Origin: Paenibacillus polysaccharolyticus
GTDB lineage: Bacteria > Bacillota > Bacilli > Paenibacillales > Paenibacillaceae
Length of the DNA stretch: 64,000 bases
Direction: 5' to 3'
Assembly: GCF_900102085.1 (NCBI RefSeq)
Contig: NZ_FMVM01000011.1
Location: 124,001-188,000 of the forward strand
A program made the position numbers and the translations under genes. Positions 16,656-25,882 of the stretch are shown here, in pieces. The notes beneath the pieces are model-generated. The model did not search any database. It was not told the origin of the DNA and saw only the letters and a program-made list of their open reading frames with translations. Numbering within the stretch: the first letter of the stretch is position 1; the number at the start of each line of letters is the position of its first letter.

Positions 16656-19325
16656 ATGCAGCAAGAACAAACAGCTGGTTTCCATGGCGACTGGCTTCAA
16701 TTTATGATTTTGACGAACAAACTGGAATTACCCCCTTTACCAGCGGATACCATGGATCGTGCAAGGCTCAGTTCGCAATACGATGAAGTTATGCAATCCA
16801 AGATGACGTTATTGACTGCTCCGGCCGGTTCGGGAAAATCAACACTATTGGGGAGTTGGCTGAGAAGTGCCGCAGGGCAAGCGGCTTGTGTCTGTCTGGA
16901 TGAAAAGGATCAAGATCCACTTCAGTTTTGGCTTTACATTATTCATGCGTTGGATCGTGTGAGGCAGGGGTTGTGCGCAGAAATTCTGCCTCAGTTTTTG
17001 CAGCGCTATCCAGTCGAGCCGAGAGAGACATTAATTTTGCTGCTGAATCGTGTTGCACAGAGTGGTCAGCACACCATGCTTATTTTGGATGATTACCATG
17101 CGATAACGCGGCCGGAAGTTCATTCACAGATGCAGGACTTTATTGAAAACCTTCCTTCGTCTATTCATCTGGTCATATCGAGCCGGACGGATCCTCCGTT
17201 TAAGCTGGAGAAGCTGCGCCTAAGGGGCGAGTTGAAGCAGCTTACACTTCAGGATCTTGCGTTTACACCGGAGGAAGGTATTGATTTTTGCCAAAACGTT
17301 ATGCGTATGGAGCATGCCAGCGAGAATGCACTTGGGTGGGTACAGCACACAGAGGGTTGGGCAGCCGGGTTAAAGCTACTTGCTTTATCTCACACATTAG
17401 GTGCAGGCACGGTGAAAAGTTCAATGGTAAACATGACTTCATTCCCACCTCGTACAAAGGATCAAGAAGCAGGAAACAGAAACATCTCGGATTATTTGTT
17501 AGAAGAGGTATTCCAGCGTCAGTCACCAGAAATGCAGCGCTTTTTGCTTCGAACTGCAATAACAAGAAGGATGAACAGTCGTTTAGGTCAGGTGTTAAGT
17601 GGTTTGCATGAAGCTCCACAGTTGTTAAGGCAGCTGGAGAAAGAACATCTTTTTCTTATTCCTCTGGATCGGGAAGGAGAATGGTACCGTTATCATCATT
17701 TATTCTCGGCATTCCTGAGGCGTGAGTTGAGACGGAATCACGCCGAGTTGGCCAACGAATTACATGGTTTTGCCGCACTTTGGTATGAACAGAACGGATA
17801 TCCATCTGAAGCGCTGGATCATTATATTCTTGGGCTACATTTGGAAGATGCCGCAAGATTGCTAGAAGAATTGTTCGCCCATTTTATCATGGGAGAGTGG
17901 TGGACACTTCGTAAATATTTTGATGTTTTGCCGCTAGAAATAGTGAAAGCTCGTCCTAAGTTATATATGTCTTATTTGTTTCTTGTTGCACGTGAAATGC
18001 CTTATGGGGAGATGGTGAAGCAACTGGATGAGCTCGAGCATGTCATCCGCGTGCATCTCCAAGGGCAGGTTGCGCCAGAAATTATTGAATATTTGTTGCA
18101 AGTGATCTGTGTCATGAGAGCCTATATGGCGTATCTTAACCGTGATTTAGAAGGACTTTCTTCTTATCTGGTGTCTTATATTGATCAGGGTTACCCTGAT
18201 GATATCGCGTTTCAGTATATGGACTATGATCGAAGAGAGAGCATGCGTATGCGAAGTTTTCACGGCGTTCATGGTTACTTGAGGAGAGCTGAAGCTTGTT
18301 TTGGAGCCATTACAAAGCGATGGTATGATGAACCTGCCTATGTAACGTCCTACTACGGAGCAGGATATGGTGAGGTTTTGATGGAACAGGACCAGTTATC
18401 CGAAGCCGTGAAGTATGCGGAACGAGCTCTTGAAGTGGCCTTGCAGATCAAAGTGGCGGCGATACTTGTTCCTGCATATGTACTGAAAGCTAGGCTTGAA
18501 TTACATTCAGGTAGAGCTGAGGAAGGTATAAAGCTGTTGCAGCAGGCTGAGAGTCTGCTGTCTGAGAAGGATAGAGAGTACTGGAAATCTGTATTAGAAG
18601 CACATCGCAATCGAATAGGGCTTGAGCAGAGCCCTGTGGACACGGCTACCCACATTCTCGCTAATCCGGTAGACGAACAACAAATGCTCGTTGAAATGAG
18701 CTGTGACCAACTATTTCGATGGATGGTTCGATTACGTGCTGCCGTGGCTCTTGAACATTATGATTACGCACAAGAGGAACTGCAACGAGTTCGAGAACAT
18801 GCTGAAAAACGCGATCTGTTGACGGAACAGATTGAATGTGCCCTGTTAGAGTCCGTAATACTACAGAAGCAGGGGGACTCAGGTGCTGGTATTGTAGCCT
18901 TATCGCGTGCTCTTGTTTTGGGAGAACCTGAAGGATATATCCGTTCATTTGTTTCCGAAGGCGAGCCGGTAAAATGGCTACTTCAACAGTATTTGGTGCT
19001 TCGCCGTAAGAAGGCCATCTCGGATGATGGAGTGAAATTAGCTTATGTGAAGCAATTACTCTCTGCTTTTGTCCAAAACCAAAAGGTACGGGGCCGTTCA
19101 GCACCAGATGAAGCAAAGCATGAACAGAAGAAAGTGGGACTGAGTCCCATGGAGCAGAAGATATTTGGTCATATTGCAGAAGGGTTAACCAGCAAGCAGA
19201 TTGCTGCCGAATTTGGGATATCACCTGGAACCGTAAATACTCACATTCGCCGTGTGTTCGCCAAACTCGGAGCAAGCAGTCGTACGCATGCGGTACAAAT
19301 TGCTGAACAGCGGGGCTTATTATAA
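16656..19325 (+). CDS. MalT/LuxR-type ATP-dependent transcriptional regulator
   Basis: This is an 889-residue regulator of the large LuxR (LAL/MalT) class. The N-terminal STAND ATPase carries Walker A APAGSGKST (residues 55-63) and Walker B MLILDDYH (about 139-146), with a winged-helix-like region near ISDYLLEEVFQRQSPEMQRF. The middle, about 430-800, is helical and TPR-like. The C-terminal HTH (about 825-889) reads LSPMEQKIFGHIAEGLTSKQ and on through SPGTVNTHIRRVF. Such proteins bind a ligand and ATP, then activate transcription. ATG 16656 follows TCAGGAGG; an ORF opening at 16503 is not needed. The SLH protein gene 134 bases downstream is a plausible target. Confidence 0.88.
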   Translation: MQQEQTAGFHGDWLQFMILTNKLELPPLPADTMDRARLSSQYDEVMQSKMTLLTAPAGSGKSTLLGSWLRSAAGQAACVCLDEKDQDPLQFWLYIIHALDRVRQGLCAEILPQFLQRYPVEPRETLILLLNRVAQSGQHTMLILDDYHAITRPEVHSQMQDFIENLPSSIHLVISSRTDPPFKLEKLRLRGELKQLTLQDLAFTPEEGIDFCQNVMRMEHASENALGWVQHTEGWAAGLKLLALSHTLGAGTVKSSMVNMTSFPPRTKDQEAGNRNISDYLLEEVFQRQSPEMQRFLLRTAITRRMNSRLGQVLSGLHEAPQLLRQLEKEHLFLIPLDREGEWYRYHHLFSAFLRRELRRNHAELANELHGFAALWYEQNGYPSEALDHYILGLHLEDAARLLEELFAHFIMGEWWTLRKYFDVLPLEIVKARPKLYMSYLFLVAREMPYGEMVKQLDELEHVIRVHLQGQVAPEIIEYLLQVICVMRAYMAYLNRDLEGLSSYLVSYIDQGYPDDIAFQYMDYDRRESMRMRSFHGVHGYLRRAEACFGAITKRWYDEPAYVTSYYGAGYGEVLMEQDQLSEAVKYAERALEVALQIKVAAILVPAYVLKARLELHSGRAEEGIKLLQQAESLLSEKDREYWKSVLEAHRNRIGLEQSPVDTATHILANPVDEQQMLVEMSCDQLFRWMVRLRAAVALEHYDYAQEELQRVREHAEKRDLLTEQIECALLESVILQKQGDSGAGIVALSRALVLGEPEGYIRSFVSEGEPVKWLLQQYLVLRRKKAISDDGVKLAYVKQLLSAFVQNQKVRGRSAPDEAKHEQKKVGLSPMEQKIFGHIAEGLTSKQIAAEFGISPGTVNTHIRRVFAKLGASSRTHAVQIAEQRGLL

Positions 19326-19338
19326 GTTATGAAACAAT

Positions 19339-19356
19339 GTCTACTTTTTTGTAGAC
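19339..19356 (+). terminator. Short hairpin after the regulator gene
   Basis: GTCTAC, six T residues and GTAGAC form a small perfect hairpin twelve bases after the stop codon, followed by TGTTT. The T tract after the stem is short, so termination may be weak. Confidence 0.4.
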
Positions 19357-19458
19357 TGTTTGGATGATGTCGTCTCTCCTACAATGAATCTAACGAAATA
19401 ACGCTGTGAATTTCCGGTGTCAATAGCGATAAGATTCCGTAGGAGGTTGTGTTAAGAA

Positions 19459-21561
19459 ATGTCTAATCATCATTCCAATTACAAAGGTTACTCTAAACAG
19501 CGTCGGAATAAAGTTGTGCCATATATAGCCGCTGTGTTGTCGTTCACTCTCTTTGGTGCTCCGGGAGCAGTAGGTGCCGCGGAGGATGGAACAAGTATCC
19601 AGGACTTGCAGCTTGCTGCCCCGTGGGCCCAGCAAGCCATTGAAAAAGCTACCCAGCAACAATGGATTATTCCAGACGGAACAGGTCGTTTCAACCCAGA
19701 TGCACCTATGACAAGAGGGGAACTTGCACATATGTTGGCTCAGCTTCTGGAGATCAAGGTCTCGTCTTCAGACCAACGACCGAAACAGTTATTTAAAGAC
19801 TTAGAGCGTACAAGTTCAGGCGAATCTTATATCTATGCTCTTAACTTAACTGGCATTATGAATGGATATCCCGATGGTACATTCCGGCCGAATGGTGTAG
19901 TGACGAGAGAACAGCTCGCTGTTACGATGATTCGGGCACTGAAGGTGAAAGGGTATGATGGGCTATCTGATGGTCAACAATCGTTATCATTTAAGGATAG
20001 CAAGGATATTAGCGCCTGGGCTTTGCCCGGTGTGCAACAGGCCGTTGGATTAGGTCTTCTCAAGGGGGAGAATGGATATTTTGCACCCAAACGTTCCACG
20101 TCCAGACAAGAGATGGCTGTCATTGCAGTGCGAACAACAGACACGATTCGAGTATTGAGGGAATCAGGTTCAGAGCAAGATGGTTCTAATTCGCAGGCTC
20201 CAAAAGATAATCCAGGCAAGGTGACGGAGACACAAGGTACAATTACAGGAACAGTAGGCACTGCGAATGGTACAGGTACAGGGAACAACAACAACAATAA
20301 TACTGGAACAACGTCCGGCGGAACAACAGATGGAGGAAGTGGAGGATCGGTTAATCCGTCTGTACCTTCAACCCCTTCCAATCCATCTAATCCAACAAAT
20401 CCATCTAATCCAGGAACCAGCAATCATGCTCCAATCGTTGCCCCTGGAGGTTTGCCTGCTCAGGAATTGACGTTGGATCACGCTTCTAAGGACTTGCAGG
20501 CCTCTTCTTATTTCAGCGATCCAGAGGGTGGACCATTGAAGTTCGCTATCTTGTCGGGAGATGAGAACATGGTATCTTCTACTGTGACGGACTCGGTAAT
20601 TCGCCTTGCACCACGAGCTGTTGGTCAGACGATGCTGACCATTCAAGCTACTGATGAACAAGGTGCCAGTGTAACGGCACAACTCCAGGTTACCGTGCAA
20701 GTGAATACGATTAGCCGCCAATTCCCTGACGAGCAATTGGCTGGAGCTATGGCATTTTGGCTACAGAAGGGGCTAGATGATCCGCTGACCAAAGCAGAAT
20801 TAGCTACGGCACTTGTCCAGACTCAAGGAGGATTGTATGCAAGAGATGCTGGCATTTCCGATCTTACCGGTGTCGATATATTTAATGGATTAAATGTCGT
20901 AGAAATTGATTTATCTGGAAATAACATAAGCAAAGCGGATGCCTCTGAATTTGAACAATTAGAGTGGCTTGATCTGTCGAACAACCGTCTGAGTGAAATT
21001 AACGTCACAGGGCTTGAGAAGTTGCATTACCTAAATCTGAGAGATAATGAGCTTAGTGTGCTGGACGTGACAGGGCTGACTTCCTTGCAAACATTGTTTA
21101 TGCAAAACAATCAGCTTGTTCACATTCCAGGGGGACTGGTAGATTTAATGAATTTGGAATATGTAAGGTTAGATTCCAATCAAATCAACCTCAGAAAAGA
21201 ACCAGATTCCATAATGCATCATGCCCTGCTACTGAAAGAAGAACTGATATATGGTTTTGATGGTTCTCCTCCTAAATTGATCGAGGCACCAGCAGGAAAT
21301 ACAGCTTATGTAGGTGGAGATGAAATCGAGATAGACTTGTCCTACATGTTTAGAGATGAGGATGATGACAGTTCGACCCTTAAGTTAGAAGCGACATTTT
21401 CTGATAATCAATTAGCAACTGTTCGAATGGTTGGACAAAACTTATACGTGAAAGCATTAGGAACAAGTAATACGCCTATACGAATTGGGATAATGGCTAC
21501 AGATCCGTTGGGGATGACGGGTTGGGGGTATGTAGATGTTTATCTGACCGAAGCCCAGTAG
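19459..21561 (+). CDS. SLH-anchored surface protein with cadherin-like and leucine-rich repeats
   Basis: This is a 700-residue exported protein. A signal peptide covers about residues 1-40 (basic N-region, cleavage near GAVGAAE). Three SLH domains follow at about 47-95, 105-160 and 172-225, with motifs MTRGE, VTREQ and TSRQE in the TRAE position; these should bind pyruvylated cell-wall polymer. A Gly/Asn/Thr then Pro/Ser/Asn linker (about 255-322) leads to a cadherin-like module (about 325-415). Leucine-rich repeats follow (VEIDLSGNNIS, LEWLDLSNNRLS, LHYLNLRDNELS, LQTLFMQNNQL, LEYVRLDSNQI at about 470-600) and a second beta-rich module ends the protein. AGGAGG upstream supports ATG 19459. A role in surface interaction is inferred. 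Confidence 0.88.
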   Translation: MSNHHSNYKGYSKQRRNKVVPYIAAVLSFTLFGAPGAVGAAEDGTSIQDLQLAAPWAQQAIEKATQQQWIIPDGTGRFNPDAPMTRGELAHMLAQLLEIKVSSSDQRPKQLFKDLERTSSGESYIYALNLTGIMNGYPDGTFRPNGVVTREQLAVTMIRALKVKGYDGLSDGQQSLSFKDSKDISAWALPGVQQAVGLGLLKGENGYFAPKRSTSRQEMAVIAVRTTDTIRVLRESGSEQDGSNSQAPKDNPGKVTETQGTITGTVGTANGTGTGNNNNNNTGTTSGGTTDGGSGGSVNPSVPSTPSNPSNPTNPSNPGTSNHAPIVAPGGLPAQELTLDHASKDLQASSYFSDPEGGPLKFAILSGDENMVSSTVTDSVIRLAPRAVGQTMLTIQATDEQGASVTAQLQVTVQVNTISRQFPDEQLAGAMAFWLQKGLDDPLTKAELATALVQTQGGLYARDAGISDLTGVDIFNGLNVVEIDLSGNNISKADASEFEQLEWLDLSNNRLSEINVTGLEKLHYLNLRDNELSVLDVTGLTSLQTLFMQNNQLVHIPGGLVDLMNLEYVRLDSNQINLRKEPDSIMHHALLLKEELIYGFDGSPPKLIEAPAGNTAYVGGDEIEIDLSYMFRDEDDDSSTLKLEATFSDNQLATVRMVGQNLYVKALGTSNTPIRIGIMATDPLGMTGWGYVDVYLTEAQ

Positions 21562-21594
21562 CTAGTAGCTTAGTCAGAATTGAATGGAACGATA

Positions 21595-21632
21595 ACAAAC
21601 GCACTTTCCTATGAGGGAGGTGCGTTGTTTCC
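21595..21632 (+). terminator. Probable terminator after the SLH-LRR gene
   Basis: AACGCAC and GTGCGTT form the outer stem, with an inner CCT/AGG pairing, followed by GTTT. It is placed 34 bases after the stop. Confidence 0.55.
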
Positions 21633-21744
21633 ATTTTGTGTAATTTAGTATAAGATGAGTGAGATAACGTTAAGCGATAATATGAAATACATAGATAGTA
21701 GATTGCGAATTTTAATTGATGTAGAACCGAGAGGGAGAGCAAAT

Positions 21745-22197
21745 ATGCCAAATACCAACATTACGCCAAGTACCGAAGAAGATTCAGCCTATGTCCGCCA
21801 GCAACTGGTCGCTTACAATGCGGCACATGTGAGCGAGGCTTTAAGGAACAGATACGAGGAACTTCATTTTCATATTCGAAACGAGGCAGGGCAGATTGTA
21901 GCAGGGGTACTGAGCACCTTATGCTGGAACTGGGTCGAGCTAGATATCTTGTGGGTTGATGCCAAAGAGAGGCACAAAGGGTATGGAACGAAACTGCTAC
22001 AGGAGGTAGAGCGTTTGGCCCGGGAGAAGGAGTGTGATTTCATTATGCTGAACACCTTCTCGTATCAGGCTCCTGAATTTTACCTAAAACACGGGTATGA
22101 GCTGATGACGATGATCGAGAATGCACCTACGGGACACCAACAATACTATTTCAAGAAGGATCTCATCAGATCAGAAGGAGCAGAGGCATCACGATGA
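21745..22197 (+). CDS. GNAT-family N-acetyltransferase
   Basis: This is a 150-residue GNAT protein with motif A VELDILWVDAKERHKGYGTK (about residues 67-86), where RHKGYGTKLL is the acetyl-CoA loop, and the late EFYLKHGYELM helix-strand. Its substrate is unknown. ATG 21745 is taken because GAGAGGGAGAGC precedes it; the frame is open upstream to 21655 but without a ribosome site. The stop overlaps the next GNAT gene's ATG (ATGA at 22194-22197), so two acetyltransferases are translated as a coupled pair. Confidence 0.8.
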   Translation: MPNTNITPSTEEDSAYVRQQLVAYNAAHVSEALRNRYEELHFHIRNEAGQIVAGVLSTLCWNWVELDILWVDAKERHKGYGTKLLQEVERLAREKECDFIMLNTFSYQAPEFYLKHGYELMTMIENAPTGHQQYYFKKDLIRSEGAEASR

Positions 22198-22643
22198 TTA
22201 CAATTAAACAGATTGAACCGCAGGATTTGCCTGCGTTAAACCAGCTGTACCATGAATTGATGGGTACACCTCCCAATGAACAGCATATGAATGCGCAGCA
22301 AATGCAAAAGACGTTTCAGCAAATGAAGAAACAGGGTCAATACTATGTGCTTGGAGCCTATGATCAGGATAAACTTGTGGGATCGGTTATGGGAGTTGAA
22401 TGCATGGATCTGATGGGTTCTTGCGAGCCATTTATGGTCGTGGAAAATGTCATTGTCTCCGAACGGGTTCGCAGGCAGGGTGTTGGACAGAAGCTCATGC
22501 TTAAGATCGAACATATTGCCAAAGATCTGGGATGTGCGTACATCATTCTGGTGTCTGGAGATCAGCGCAAGGAAGCCCATCGATTTTACGAGAAACTGGG
22601 CTTTAGAGACGAGAAGGTTCAGGGATACCGAAAACATTTATAA
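22194..22643 (+). CDS. GNAT-family N-acetyltransferase, coupled to the preceding one
   Basis: This is a 149-residue GNAT enzyme. Motif A is VVENVIVSERVRRQGVGQKL (about residues 81-100) with RRQGVG as the pyrophosphate loop. EAHRFYEKLGFRDE near the C-terminus is motif B. It overlaps its upstream neighbour by four bases. The tandem arrangement may reflect an old duplication, although the two proteins are not close in sequence. Substrate unknown. Confidence 0.82.
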   Translation: MITIKQIEPQDLPALNQLYHELMGTPPNEQHMNAQQMQKTFQQMKKQGQYYVLGAYDQDKLVGSVMGVECMDLMGSCEPFMVVENVIVSERVRRQGVGQKLMLKIEHIAKDLGCAYIILVSGDQRKEAHRFYEKLGFRDEKVQGYRKHL

Positions 22644-22671
22644 ACGGCAGTATGTTTTCTATAACACAGTT

Positions 22672-22712
22672 AAAAGGGAGTGAGCCTTGGCGGACGCTCT
22701 CTTTTTCTGTTA
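22672..22712 (+). terminator. Probable terminator after the GNAT pair
   Basis: AGGGAGTGAGCC and GGACGCTCTCT pair imperfectly with G-T pairs, followed by TTTTTCT. The stem is less regular than others in this window. Confidence 0.45.
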
Positions 22713-22838
22713 TCCAACGGAAGGGGGGAGCTCTTTACAGCAATATAGCGTATCCTACACCTATACTTTAGTAGCATATCGAGAAGGATAGATTTTTGTT
22801 AAACTTTAGGAAAAAGAATACATAGGAGGTTACCGAAT

Positions 22839-24059
22839 ATGCGTATCGTGGATAACATCAAAGTCTGGGGGGAACCGCTGGAGAATGCCGTCAGTCAGGC
22901 GGTGACTTGTTCGAAATATGGAGATGTGCTGGGCGTGGCTTTAATGGCCGATCATCACAAGGGATATTCGCAGCCGATCGGCGGAGTGGTTGCTTACCGC
23001 AACATGATCAGTCCGTCAGGAGTGGGGTACGATATTGCCTGCGGCAACAAAGCAGTGCGCACGAACCTGATGTGGGACGATATTCGTGACCGGATTGCGG
23101 TCATTATGGATGATATTAATGCAACGATCTCATTCGGCGTAGGGCGGAACAACCCAACCCCGGTGGAACATGAGTTGTTCGACGATCCGAACTGGAAGCT
23201 TTTTGATACCATCGAGAGCGGATTGCAACAGAAGCTGAAGACACTGGCGCGCAATCAACTCGGAACCGTGGGAAGCGGCAATCATTTTGTCGATATTTTT
23301 GTGGAAGAGAAAACGGGCAAGGTATGGATTGCCAATCATTTTGGCAGCCGTGGCTTCGGACATAAGGTAGCGAGTGGATTCCTTAATCTGGCGGCTGGAC
23401 GAGAGTTCAGTGGCAAAGCACCGGGTGAATCGATGGATCAGCCGCCGACCCTGTTTGACTTGAACAGTGAAATGGGTGATATGTATTGGGCGGGTATGAC
23501 ACTGGCGGGTCGTTATGCCTATGCCGGAAGGGATTACGTGATTGAACAGGTGCTGGATATCCTTGGAGCGAGTGCTGAATATGCCGTACATAATCATCAT
23601 AACTTTGCGTGGAAAGAGCAGCATATGGGCGAGGAAGTCGTCGTTGTTCGTAAAGGAGCGACACCGCTGGCACCGGGCCAGCTTGGCTTTGTCGGCGGGA
23701 GTATGGGGGATATTTCGGTCATTGTAGAAGGAATTCATAGTGAGGAGAATACGGAGTCTTTCCGCAGTACGGTTCACGGGGCAGGACGGATCATGAGTCG
23801 TACGCAGGCGGCAGGCAAAATGAATTACAAACTTCGCACACGTATGGGCGGCGAGATTAGTGAAGAACAGATGCAAGCCGCCATTCGAGCATATGGTGTG
23901 GAGCTCCGTGGAGCTGGCACGGATGAGAGCCCGTTTGTCTACAAAAAATTGCAAGACGTGCTGAATGCGCATGCCAATACGCTCAAAATCAATCATGTAC
24001 TGCGCCCGGTAGGCGTAGCGATGGCGGGTGGCAATGAGTTCGACCCCTACAAGGATTAA
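22839..24059 (+). CDS. rtcB: RtcB-family RNA ligase
   Basis: This is a 406-residue RtcB-type protein. Metal-site motifs are intact: DHHKGYSQPIGGV (from D38), GVGYDIACGNKAVRT with C68, GTVGSGNHFVDIF, ANHFGSRGFGH and YAVHNHHNFAW. The histidine that receives GMP in this family lies in the STVHGAGRIMSR segment (about residue 312). RtcB joins 2',3'-cyclic phosphate or 3'-phosphate RNA ends to 5'-hydroxyl ends in RNA repair. This is the shorter bacterial form. No archease or rtcA gene is adjacent. AGGAGG upstream fixes ATG 22839. A copy of the 76-bp repeat follows its stop codon. Confidence 0.88.
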   Translation: MRIVDNIKVWGEPLENAVSQAVTCSKYGDVLGVALMADHHKGYSQPIGGVVAYRNMISPSGVGYDIACGNKAVRTNLMWDDIRDRIAVIMDDINATISFGVGRNNPTPVEHELFDDPNWKLFDTIESGLQQKLKTLARNQLGTVGSGNHFVDIFVEEKTGKVWIANHFGSRGFGHKVASGFLNLAAGREFSGKAPGESMDQPPTLFDLNSEMGDMYWAGMTLAGRYAYAGRDYVIEQVLDILGASAEYAVHNHHNFAWKEQHMGEEVVVVRKGATPLAPGQLGFVGGSMGDISVIVEGIHSEENTESFRSTVHGAGRIMSRTQAAGKMNYKLRTRMGGEISEEQMQAAIRAYGVELRGAGTDESPFVYKKLQDVLNAHANTLKINHVLRPVGVAMAGGNEFDPYKD

Positions 24060-24071
24060 TCGAAGATCAAC

Positions 24072-24147
24072 CTGCGGATAACAGCGATTGGAAGGTTGTT
24101 CTGTCTTTGGAGTGGCCTGTGTAAAATCTTTAATCTAACTTAACTAG
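24072..24147 (+). repeat. 76-bp intergenic repeat, copy A
   Basis: This 76-base segment between rtcB and the DUF4272 gene matches the segment at 43548-43623 over its whole length without gaps. The shared core includes GGATAACAGCGATTGGAAGG and, later, CTGTGTAAAATCTTTA. The differences are scattered substitutions. The function is unknown; both copies sit just upstream of a plus-strand gene. Confidence 0.85.
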
Positions 24148-24179
24148 AATTCAGACACAAGAAGGAGGGCGAACACCCC

Positions 24180-25358
24180 ATGAGAAACTGTGCGATATAC
24201 AGCTCCCAGTTTGACCTGGATCAGTTGTATGAAATGATCCAATCCATCTATCCTGATGCTGCCATCCAGCGAAGAGAAGACCATACGCACATACAGGTGA
24301 TTCAGAAGAAATGGTTTAGCAAAAAAACAAAGGGATTCAACATCATGACCAGCCAGACGCATCCCGAGGAGTTCGGCACGATGATTCAAGGTATGCTTGG
24401 GTTTATGAGTCAGATCGAAGGGCGTAATGCTGCGCTTCAGGAAAAGGTACTGATTAAATGCTCCACCCTGAACATGGTGATCGGCATCGAGACAGAGGAA
24501 GATATCTCGGAAGAGTTCTTTAACGAGTTATTACAACTGGCTGAAGCGCTGGATGCCATCATTTTCTGCGGAGGTGGCTCCCTACTGAATGCTCAGGGTC
24601 AGCTGCTTCTGGATGTAAACGGAGAATCCGAAGTAGAGGATTACACGGTAACCGCGCACACGAGTTATCTGGATGACACTCGTCCACCCTCAGCGGATGC
24701 TGTGGAGCGCAAGGCGCGTTCAGAGCAGCGATTAGCGGCGCAAGGTGTTCCGTATAATGCCAATCTGCCAGCAAGGGCAGGTGAGCAGGATACAACGATT
24801 CGAACGAAGGAAGAGGTTGCGCAGCGTGCTGTAGCTCTTTGTATAGCCGCCCTAAAAGGTGAGTGCCTTGGAGCGGGTGAAAGTGACGATGACACGGCAG
24901 CGCTTGTGCAGGAAGTCATCGACAAGTATGATGCATCCGCCTTCTTTTCTCCGGATGAAAAGTCTTTTCTGGATCAGCATGGAGCACAGCAGCAAGAGGT
25001 TATTCGCTTCTCTTGGGGATATGAGGCATACCATGTCATGCTATGGGCACTAGGGTACGTGGAAGAATTGAGTGCACCTACTGAGCTTTGCAACGTAAGT
25101 AAGGACGTTGGTTATCTACAGCAAAAGGACAGCTACGCAGAGTTCCTGTCGGATGCCACTCTGCGTAGTAAAGATGAAATTTTGGACGAGGCCGACTTGA
25201 TTTATCGGTACAATTGGGTCTGTGTAAACAGCAGAATTAAAGAGGAGTTACCACCTGCGGGTTTAAATCCCGGTGTAGCTTATGAACGGCATCGCGCACT
25301 TAACTGGTTAATCAGTTATCTGGATCAAACGTGGGACGAGGTACGAACGGATACGTAA
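24180..25358 (+). CDS. DUF4272-domain protein
   Basis: This is a 392-residue cytosolic protein. The central and C-terminal part matches DUF4272: AVERKARSEQRLAAQGVPYN (about 175-194), then NLPARAGEQDTTIRTKEEVA (about 195-214) and a helical C-terminal region with WGYEAYHVMLWALGYVEEL. The N-terminal 150 residues (beginning MRNCAIYSSQFDLDQLYEMI) form a separate domain seen in longer members. Function unknown. AGAAGGAGGGCG precedes ATG 24180. It ends at a bidirectional terminator. Confidence 0.8.
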   Translation: MRNCAIYSSQFDLDQLYEMIQSIYPDAAIQRREDHTHIQVIQKKWFSKKTKGFNIMTSQTHPEEFGTMIQGMLGFMSQIEGRNAALQEKVLIKCSTLNMVIGIETEEDISEEFFNELLQLAEALDAIIFCGGGSLLNAQGQLLLDVNGESEVEDYTVTAHTSYLDDTRPPSADAVERKARSEQRLAAQGVPYNANLPARAGEQDTTIRTKEEVAQRAVALCIAALKGECLGAGESDDDTAALVQEVIDKYDASAFFSPDEKSFLDQHGAQQQEVIRFSWGYEAYHVMLWALGYVEELSAPTELCNVSKDVGYLQQKDSYAEFLSDATLRSKDEILDEADLIYRYNWVCVNSRIKEELPPAGLNPGVAYERHRALNWLISYLDQTWDEVRTDT

Positions 25359-25373
25359 AACGAGATCAAACTG

Positions 25374-25418
25374 AAAAGAGCCACCGACTAGATTTTTAAT
25401 CTGATCGGTGGCTCTTAG
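25374..25418. terminator. Bidirectional terminator between convergent genes
   Basis: AAGAGCCACCGA (25376-25387) pairs perfectly with TCGGTGGCTCTT (25405-25416). The DUF4272 gene ends on its left and the minus-strand PH-like gene ends on its right. Confidence 0.85.
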
Positions 25419-25425
25419 CCATTTG

Positions 25426-25704
25426 CTACTCGATAGATGAGGTTACTGAGGGAGAAACCATGGCTTGAATTGCAGGATACATGTTCTCGCTGCTCGTAAA
25501 TAAAATGTAGGATTGATGAGTGGTTCGGATCAGAATCCGCTCGGTTGAACGAGCATAACCGATTCGGACAGCTGAAGGCTCACTTCCTCCATAGGTGTTA
25601 TCTAAAGTTACAGATGTGATTTGTGAAATGGGGATTTCAATCTTGGTAAACTGCCAGCGTATGATCAGTTGATCATCTACTTGCTTTACGTTTACATCAA
25701 ACAT
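25426..25704 (-). CDS. SunI/YnzG-like PH-fold protein
   Basis: This is a 92-residue protein beginning MFDVNVKQVDDQLIIRWQFT and continuing KIEIPISQITSVTLDNTYGG, a strand pattern I associate with Bacillus SunI (the sublancin immunity protein) and its chromosomal relative YnzG. I see no obvious N-terminal membrane helix, as in YnzG-like forms. A role in bacteriocin protection is only possible by analogy; no bacteriocin gene is nearby. On its strand, AAGGAGGT lies seven bases before the ATG at 25704, which is preferred over the in-frame start at 25734. Confidence 0.6.
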   Translation of the reverse strand: MFDVNVKQVDDQLIIRWQFTKIEIPISQITSVTLDNTYGGSEPSAVRIGYARSTERILIRTTHQSYILFTSSENMYPAIQAMVSPSVTSSIE

Positions 25705-25882
25705 AGGATGACCTCCTTCTTTTGTACAAATCAAATGATTGGACTAACAAAGTGATGAAACCGTATTAGGTATACGATAGTTCTAGTTTATCATTTTTGA
25801 CTAAAAATTCCTAATTAATAAAGATGAAGTAACTAAAAATTTCAACATAAGATATGATGTTTGAGTAGAATCAATCCATCCA

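Noticed and set aside
18661..19275. 204-codon minus-strand frame opposite the MalT-type regulator
   Set aside because: The plus strand holds the LuxR HTH domain in frame with the rest of the protein.
23130..23996. 288-codon minus-strand frame opposite rtcB
   Set aside because: RtcB on the plus strand is complete with all motifs. The antisense product has no recognisable features.
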